From Pseudobacteriovorax sp. (GTDB taxonomy: Bacteria; Bdellovibrionota_B; Oligoflexia; Oligoflexales; Oligoflexaceae), in the NCBI GenBank assembly GCA_013215145.1, contig JABSRP010000044.1, forward strand, positions 1 to 62,091: DNA of 62,091 nt. The letters are read 5' to 3'. Under the pieces are notes generated by a model. That model was given only the letters and a program-made list of their open reading frames with translations, had not been told where the DNA came from and ran no database searches. The position numbers and the translations under genes are program-made. Shown here piece after piece: positions 57,649 through 62,091 of the stretch. How positions within the stretch are numbered: the stretch's first letter is position 1; every line of letters starts with the position of its first letter.

Positions 57649-58663
57649 TCCTGAAGACAGACTAAAACACAATAGGTGCTGGCTATATGCCGGCACTTTT
57701 TTTATTCTTTGGTCAACGCCCCTATTGTCCGCACAAATCCGAGAAGATCTCCAGCAAACGCTAGGTCCTATTATTTGTCAAAATTCAGAGCATTCGGTTC
57801 AGGCCTTTTGGGACAACGAACTCTTTGATGCAAGAGTACAGGTTCATAAATTTCGCTTGAAATCAGCAACCAAAAAGCACAACACTGAAAAACTCAGAAA
57901 TCACGCAAAGCAATTAGCCATACGTGATGGCCACAAGGGGTTTGCCTTCGGTGTCTGCGACCAAAGAATCGTTTGGATTGCAACGACAACATTTGCGGAA
58001 TCTGTGTTAGCGTCCAAGGATGGCCAACTTGAGGTCAAACTTGAACCAAGTTTTTCAACTTGTCGCAAGGTGACCATCGACTATATCAGTTACGAGGATC
58101 GTAGGAGCCGACTCATTTGGAGGAGTCGGATGCCCATCGAAAGCAATCCGTCACCGGTTTTATCGCCAAAAATTCTTCAACCCGGCACAATTTCCATCAC
58201 CTGTTTTCATAAAGATCGCAATTGGGGTCCACAACTACTGGCAATGGCGCCTGTAGGGCAAGTGAAAGAGATCCCTTTCCATCACGAACTTCAGTCAGGA
58301 GACCTCGCGCTGGCAACTTGGATCAATAAAATCCGCAGTCGATTTTCGTTAAACAGCCTAGCTCAAGAGTTATCACCGTTGGCCACCACGGCGTCAAAAC
58401 TAGTATCTGGTGAAAAACTCTCGATTAGACACAATAGGAAAATTATCGAGGAGCAGCGCAACTTTCTCAGCGAGTTTGCTATTCGGTTTTTGGGAGAGAA
58501 TCGCGTGATAGGTCGATCCCGAGCCGAACTAGCAAAACTATTATGGCTTTCGCCCCGCCATCGTTCTCTACTTTTAAACAAGAACGCGACACATATGGCT
58601 ATTTCTACCCAAAACTCCAAGAAGCAAAAGCTTGCCGTCATCGTTCTGGCAAAAAAGAATTAA
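57572..58663 (+). CDS. Exported CAP/SCP-like domain protein with unclear start
   Basis: The frame after the dehydrogenase stop encodes a clear export signal (KHNRCWLYAGTFFILWST, then PLLSAQ) but contains no ATG, GTG or TTG between 57649 and that signal. The nearest in-frame start is TTG 57572, inside the dehydrogenase gene, which would put 40 residues before the hydrophobic core. The mature part has four Cys near IICQNS, GVCDQR, STCRKV and ITCFHK. The C-terminal ~140 residues follow the CAP/SCP plan: LATWINKIRSRFSLNSLAQE, the helix with FAIRFLGENRVIGRSRAEL, and the LLWLSPRHRSLLLNKNATHM motif. The canonical His/Glu set is incomplete. A sequencing frameshift or a rare start may explain the 5' end. 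Confidence 0.55.
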   Translation: MANCTKALQICSFKRFSNLWKPHARNPEDRLKHNRCWLYAGTFFILWSTPLLSAQIREDLQQTLGPIICQNSEHSVQAFWDNELFDARVQVHKFRLKSATKKHNTEKLRNHAKQLAIRDGHKGFAFGVCDQRIVWIATTTFAESVLASKDGQLEVKLEPSFSTCRKVTIDYISYEDRRSRLIWRSRMPIESNPSPVLSPKILQPGTISITCFHKDRNWGPQLLAMAPVGQVKEIPFHHELQSGDLALATWINKIRSRFSLNSLAQELSPLATTASKLVSGEKLSIRHNRKIIEEQRNFLSEFAIRFLGENRVIGRSRAELAKLLWLSPRHRSLLLNKNATHMAISTQNSKKQKLAVIVLAKKN

Positions 58664-58680
58664 AAAATATCCGTTCTCGA

Positions 58681-58697
58681 TAACAACTCCGTTGTTA
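58681..58697 (+). terminator. Hairpin after the CAP-like gene
   Basis: TAACAAC (58681-58687) and GTTGTTA (58691-58697) form a perfect 7-bp stem with a 3-nt loop 18 nt after the stop codon. There is no T run behind it, so termination is uncertain. Confidence 0.35.
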
Positions 58698-58766
58698 CAG
58701 CAGCTTAGAGCAAGTATGTAAAGATTGAAGTAAGTCTTCCGATCTCTCCCACAGGAGGACTTTTGC

Positions 58767-60155
58767 TTGAAAAAACCAAAACCAGAATGGTTTAGTGAAG
58801 ACAACAACGAAAACCGCGGTGAACGAAGACGGGCTCTCTACGTAGGGGAGCGAGTGGTATGTTCGATCTTGCATGAGGGCGAAAATTATCACTTTGAAGT
58901 TGTAGATATCAGTCCCCAGGGACTTGCATTGGTGGCAACCCGATCCAAACAAGCCCTTCCTTTCAAAAAGCTAGACCAGGTCACGCTCGATTTTCATAAA
59001 AAATCTCCCTCTTGGCAGGTCCCAGGAAAAATCGCCAATATGGGTACTACGACCACTCAAGGACAAAAGCGCATCCGCCTAGGGATTCAATTTGATCTAC
59101 ATTCCTGGACAACCTACGGACAGTTTTCCGACGCTTTAGGTTCCGAGCTAATCACATGCAAATCCTATATCAGACCACAGATATCGGCAAAGGACCCCTT
59201 CTTTTTCAAGGAAATCATTCTTTTTCAATGCAATGGGTTTACAGCGGAGGGAATCGATCTAGTAGCCTCTTCGAGATGGAAAAGCATCCTTCCTGGCCAG
59301 ATTATTGAGTTAGAGATATTTATCCCGGGCAAAGACGTCTTCAAAATCACATGCAAGAACTCGAAAAATTTCTATCAATCGCCCTGGAAAGATCGCTTTC
59401 GTATATTTCTAGAATATGTATCAATACCCAAGATGTACTCACAGGCGATTTGCGAGTATCTTGTGATGATGCATCCGTCTATTACACCTGATTCTTTGAG
59501 AAAGCTCGGGTTCGCTCCAGGTAACTTCGATCATGCATGTTATCTTCAAAAAACCACCTACTCAGCAAAGATGTTTCCTCCTAGCGAGTTTCGACCAAGT
59601 CTTCTTGCCAAACCAGTAGGGGATGTTCCAAAGCTCAATGACATTATAAAAATTTCTAGAGAGCTAAGTTGCAAGCTAGGAGCAAATCAAGTCGCTTATT
59701 TCAATCTAGTTTTTTTCAATCCAGAAGTTGATATTGACAATCTTCATGCATTCCAACTTAATCTGCCATCCGAAATTGTTAAAAAGCAACATATACTGAT
59801 CACAAATCTCATTGTTAGCAAAAAAGCCCTGCTTTCTGATTTTTTAATTCCTATGCTCCAGCAAATCATAAGGATCAGCGCTCAGGCAAAGGCTAAGAAC
59901 TTGCTTTGTGAGGTGGACAATGGTTTGGTGAAAATTTTCAAAAAAATTGGATTCCAGATTGTTAACACTGCGAAAAAGGATTTGCCCTTTAAAATCATGT
60001 ATCTCGAGATAAACTCCGTACTCAACAATCAACACCTTATCATCGATAATCCTACTTGGAACAAAATATATAAAGACATTAACGAGTTTCTGGGGCGCAA
60101 TCCACCCAACAGTTCCAAGAATGTGATGACTTATAAGTTTCCTCCCAAAAGCTAA
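58767..60155 (+). CDS. PilZ protein with second PilZ-like and C-terminal GNAT-like domain
   Basis: 462 residues from a TTG at 58767 with AGGAGG eight bases upstream. The first PilZ domain (about 14-115) has the arm GERRRALYVGERV and the motif DISPQGLAL, so c-di-GMP binding is likely. A second PilZ-like beta domain (about 120-240) lacks clear motifs. The C-terminal ~210 residues (KISRELSCKLGANQVAYFNL, then LITNLIVSKKALLSDFLIPM and AKNLLCEVDNGLVKIFKKIG) have the plan of the acyltransferase domain of N-acyl amino acid synthases (GNAT fold); the KKIGF end is typical of GNAT. If correct it would make a lipid-like product under c-di-GMP control. The GNAT call is by pattern and moderate. The stop overlaps the convergent cyclase gene. 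Confidence 0.65.
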   Translation: MKKPKPEWFSEDNNENRGERRRALYVGERVVCSILHEGENYHFEVVDISPQGLALVATRSKQALPFKKLDQVTLDFHKKSPSWQVPGKIANMGTTTTQGQKRIRLGIQFDLHSWTTYGQFSDALGSELITCKSYIRPQISAKDPFFFKEIILFQCNGFTAEGIDLVASSRWKSILPGQIIELEIFIPGKDVFKITCKNSKNFYQSPWKDRFRIFLEYVSIPKMYSQAICEYLVMMHPSITPDSLRKLGFAPGNFDHACYLQKTTYSAKMFPPSEFRPSLLAKPVGDVPKLNDIIKISRELSCKLGANQVAYFNLVFFNPEVDIDNLHAFQLNLPSEIVKKQHILITNLIVSKKALLSDFLIPMLQQIIRISAQAKAKNLLCEVDNGLVKIFKKIGFQIVNTAKKDLPFKIMYLEINSVLNNQHLIIDNPTWNKIYKDINEFLGRNPPNSSKNVMTYKFPPKS

Positions 60156-62091
60156 CTAACCTGCGCCTCCTTTTCTTCATCGACTTTTTTATAGTAAAGG
60201 TGCTGCGCTTCTTTGTGATCTCTAACGGTATGCCTATGCCCATCTAAAGAAAACTTGGTGAATTCGTTTTGCATAGACTCAGGAAGCTGTTCGATGATTA
60301 GATCCTGAACAATGAGACAACTAAATTCCATCGCCGTAAACATCACTTTCCTCATTTGTTCGTAGCGGGTAGCTAGTACAATAGCCTTACCAAAAAGATC
60401 ATATTCAACCGTTCCCGATTTCGGATAACGTCCGTGAATATCACCATAAGCGACACCGATACAACAATGAACCGGATGAGGCAGGTTCAGTAGGTTCATT
60501 TCATAATAGAAGCTATTGATCATGTCTTCTGCAAGGGTCACGGCTGTCTCCCACAGATCACAGCCTTCGGCCAAGTCAAACGGGTAGCCGATTGAAACGA
60601 GGAATCCATCGCCCATTTCCTTGATTCGATAGCCTTTGGCTGTTAAACTTTCCTCATTATAGCTAGTAGCCAAATGAGATAGGGCCGCTTTCATACCGGC
60701 TTCAATCACGTCATGAGAATTTGCCAGACTGATCCTTGTACTGTTGACCATATCGAAGGCCAGCACTATAGCCTTACCTTTGTGGGTAGGCATTGTGTTC
60801 TCAAGAATATCACCGCCTTGAATCCGGGTAATTTGATGAGGGTAAAACACCTTTTCCAATTGGCCTACAAAATGTCGATTTAATCGTTTTTCAGACTTAT
60901 AGAACTCGTTCACCTGCTCTTTTAAACGAGACGCCTTCCGAAATAATTTAAAGAAGGCATAGGCTATGACCAAGAATAGGCACCCAGCAGTTAGGTAAAT
61001 CTTTTCAAGTTTGTTTTGAAATACAATCTGATCTCTTTGCATATCATTAGACTGTTCGAGCATGGCAAGCTGCTTTTCCTGGCGAACCTGTCTCTCTTTC
61101 TGATAGCTCGCTTCAAGTGCTAGAACCTTATTCCTATTGATCTCTGACTCAATTTCTTCTTTGGTTTCCACATATTCAATATAGCTCTCCAAAGCCTTTG
61201 CGTAGTCTCCTTGGTCTCTGGACAACAGATAGTATTCGTAAATCGCATCAGCTAACTCCCTTTTTATTCCCGAATGCTTAGCTTGCTTCATACCATCATC
61301 TATCGCGATTTTTGCCTGATCGTACTTTTTGAGCCCACGAAGTGCTCTGGCATAGTCAACGCTACGCCAAATTTTAAACTGAGGAATAAAGCTTTTCTCT
61401 TCATATTTATCCAACTGAGCATTCAACGCAGCGGCTTCTTGAAAGTTATTCTGGGCGTTTTTAATTTTTATTTTTAAGATATCCGAATAGATGAGAAAAA
61501 TAGCATTTCCATAGTTACCGGCAATATCGTCAAGTTTCGCAATACTTTTTTGAGCGGGTCCCATCTCACCAGAATCGATTTCGACCAAGGCAAGGTTGGC
61601 TAATGTGAGTGCTTGACTTTCAATACTAATGCTTTTATCGAGCAATGCGACCGCTCTTCGGAATAATGATAGTGAGTCAGAGTTGGAACCATTCTGCCGC
61701 TTACTGATTGCCAGATTATTTAGTATTTTGACCTGCTCTTCATAATTTTCGAGGCTTTCAAAAATATTTAGTGCTAGAAATCCATGCTCAGCAGCTTTTT
61801 CTACCAGACCTAGTTCGTTGTAAACGATCCCCAAGTCCAGGTGAATCTTTGCTTCAACCTCTGGATCACCACGATCCTGAACCTTTTCCAATAACTCCAC
61901 CAACAGCAACGATGCTGTCAGAAAATCATTTCTCCATCGTAAAACATAGCTTTTGGAAATCGCGAGGTCGTAGGACAGCCAAAAAGATTCGGTTTCGTTT
62001 AGATTTTTTTCAAATGTATTGCTTCCCCTGAAAGCGCACTCAGCATATGTTAGAGTGTAAGGAAGGATCTTATAGATTTGGGAGAATAACC
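60152..62091 (-). CDS. TPR-containing class III adenylate/guanylate cyclase, 5' end beyond the window
   Basis: At least 645 residues. The minus-strand frame stays open to the right edge of the window (upstream sequence reads QIYKILPYTLTYAECAFRGS and onward), so the start is outside; the TTG at 61909 is internal. The N-terminal part is a row of TPRs (AKIHLDLGIVYNELGLVEKA and others), then a coiled coil, one transmembrane helix (YLTAGCLFLVIAYAFFKLF) and a C-terminal cyclase domain. Cyclase motifs: VLAFDMVNSTR (metal Asp), IKEMGDGFLVSIG (second Asp and a purine-contacting Lys), and EYDLFGKAIVLATRYEQM. In the last motif the transition-state Asn of VNxAxR is Val, although the Arg is kept, which could reduce activity. 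Its product would be cAMP or cGMP. Confidence 0.85.
   Translation of the reverse strand, partial: LFSQIYKILPYTLTYAECAFRGSNTFEKNLNETESFWLSYDLAISKSYVLRWRNDFLTASLLLVELLEKVQDRGDPEVEAKIHLDLGIVYNELGLVEKAAEHGFLALNIFESLENYEEQVKILNNLAISKRQNGSNSDSLSLFRRAVALLDKSISIESQALTLANLALVEIDSGEMGPAQKSIAKLDDIAGNYGNAIFLIYSDILKIKIKNAQNNFQEAAALNAQLDKYEEKSFIPQFKIWRSVDYARALRGLKKYDQAKIAIDDGMKQAKHSGIKRELADAIYEYYLLSRDQGDYAKALESYIEYVETKEEIESEINRNKVLALEASYQKERQVRQEKQLAMLEQSNDMQRDQIVFQNKLEKIYLTAGCLFLVIAYAFFKLFRKASRLKEQVNEFYKSEKRLNRHFVGQLEKVFYPHQITRIQGGDILENTMPTHKGKAIVLAFDMVNSTRISLANSHDVIEAGMKAALSHLATSYNEESLTAKGYRIKEMGDGFLVSIGYPFDLAEGCDLWETAVTLAEDMINSFYYEMNLLNLPHPVHCCIGVAYGDIHGRYPKSGTVEYDLFGKAIVLATRYEQMRKVMFTAMEFSCLIVQDLIIEQLPESMQNEFTKFSLDGHRHTVRDHKEAQHLYYKKVDEEKEAQVS

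Overview
The window reads as chromosomal DNA of a free-living, motile, Gram-negative bacterium. Lipopolysaccharide genes (a GmhB-type heptose phosphatase, a WaaL-type O-antigen ligase), outer-membrane lipoproteins, PlsB, RodZ, CheV, a chemoreceptor and several PilZ proteins all point that way. Histone-H1-like Lys/Ala tails, CheA-like membrane kinases, PilZ fusions and many Cys-rich secreted proteins of unknown function resemble Bdellovibrionota/Oligoflexia (for example Pseudobacteriovorax-like organisms). That placement is an inference from gene content; no rRNA gene is present. I see no CRISPR array, insertion sequence, integrase or phage module.

Layout. 1-1040: a transporter fragment and a gene-poor stretch with a possible V-type ATPase remnant. 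1041-8764: two membrane-bound CheA-like kinases around a periplasmic sugar-binding-type protein, plus a tandem NTF2-like protein. 9343-14494: a same-strand cassette of five small exported proteins ending in a lipoprotein of the transglutaminase-elicitor type; this is the most novel-looking locus. 14882-20329: a cytosolic PAS chemoreceptor, tRNA-Ala(GGC), a VKOR-DsbA fusion, a duplicated-domain protein, a histone-like protein and GmhB. 20326-23056 (minus): RR-PilZ, CheV, a CPBP protease and a BFD-like [2Fe-2S] protein. 23229-29107 (plus): a secreted NlpC/P60-like protein, an rRNA uracil methyltransferase, tryptophan 2,3-dioxygenase, DapC, DapD and a ferredoxin. 29135-32338 (minus): KsgA, TsaD, a CpoB-like lipoprotein and an acidic protein. 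32426-34138: a DEAD-box helicase.

34145-41007 (minus): O-antigen ligase, YcgR-like PilZ protein, coiled-coil/TPR protein, LysM protein, DprA, Smg and a CpaF-like ATPase. 41695-49472 (minus): RodZ, a structured intergenic RNA candidate, PanC, PlsB, RsgA, an acyl-CoA dehydrogenase and a degenerate EEP-fold lipoprotein. 49572-51765 (plus): a TPR lipoprotein and a CtpA-type protease. 51776-54522 (minus): HemE, a Sua5-like protein, LipB and a small Cys-rich protein. 54679-60155 (plus): two coiled-coil proteins, a second acyl-CoA dehydrogenase, a CAP-like exported protein and a PilZ-GNAT-like fusion. 60152-62091 (minus): a TPR/class III cyclase gene that runs off the window.

Many genes are tightly packed with 4-nt ATGA or TTGA overlaps, so translational coupling is common. 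Signalling (PilZ, CheV, Hpt kinases, cyclase) is over-represented, yet no GGDEF/EAL gene and no che core operon lies here, so these parts must work with genes elsewhere. The cell-envelope theme (cassette, LysM, RodZ, CpoB-like, PlsB, WaaL, CtpA, PilF-like) runs through the whole window.
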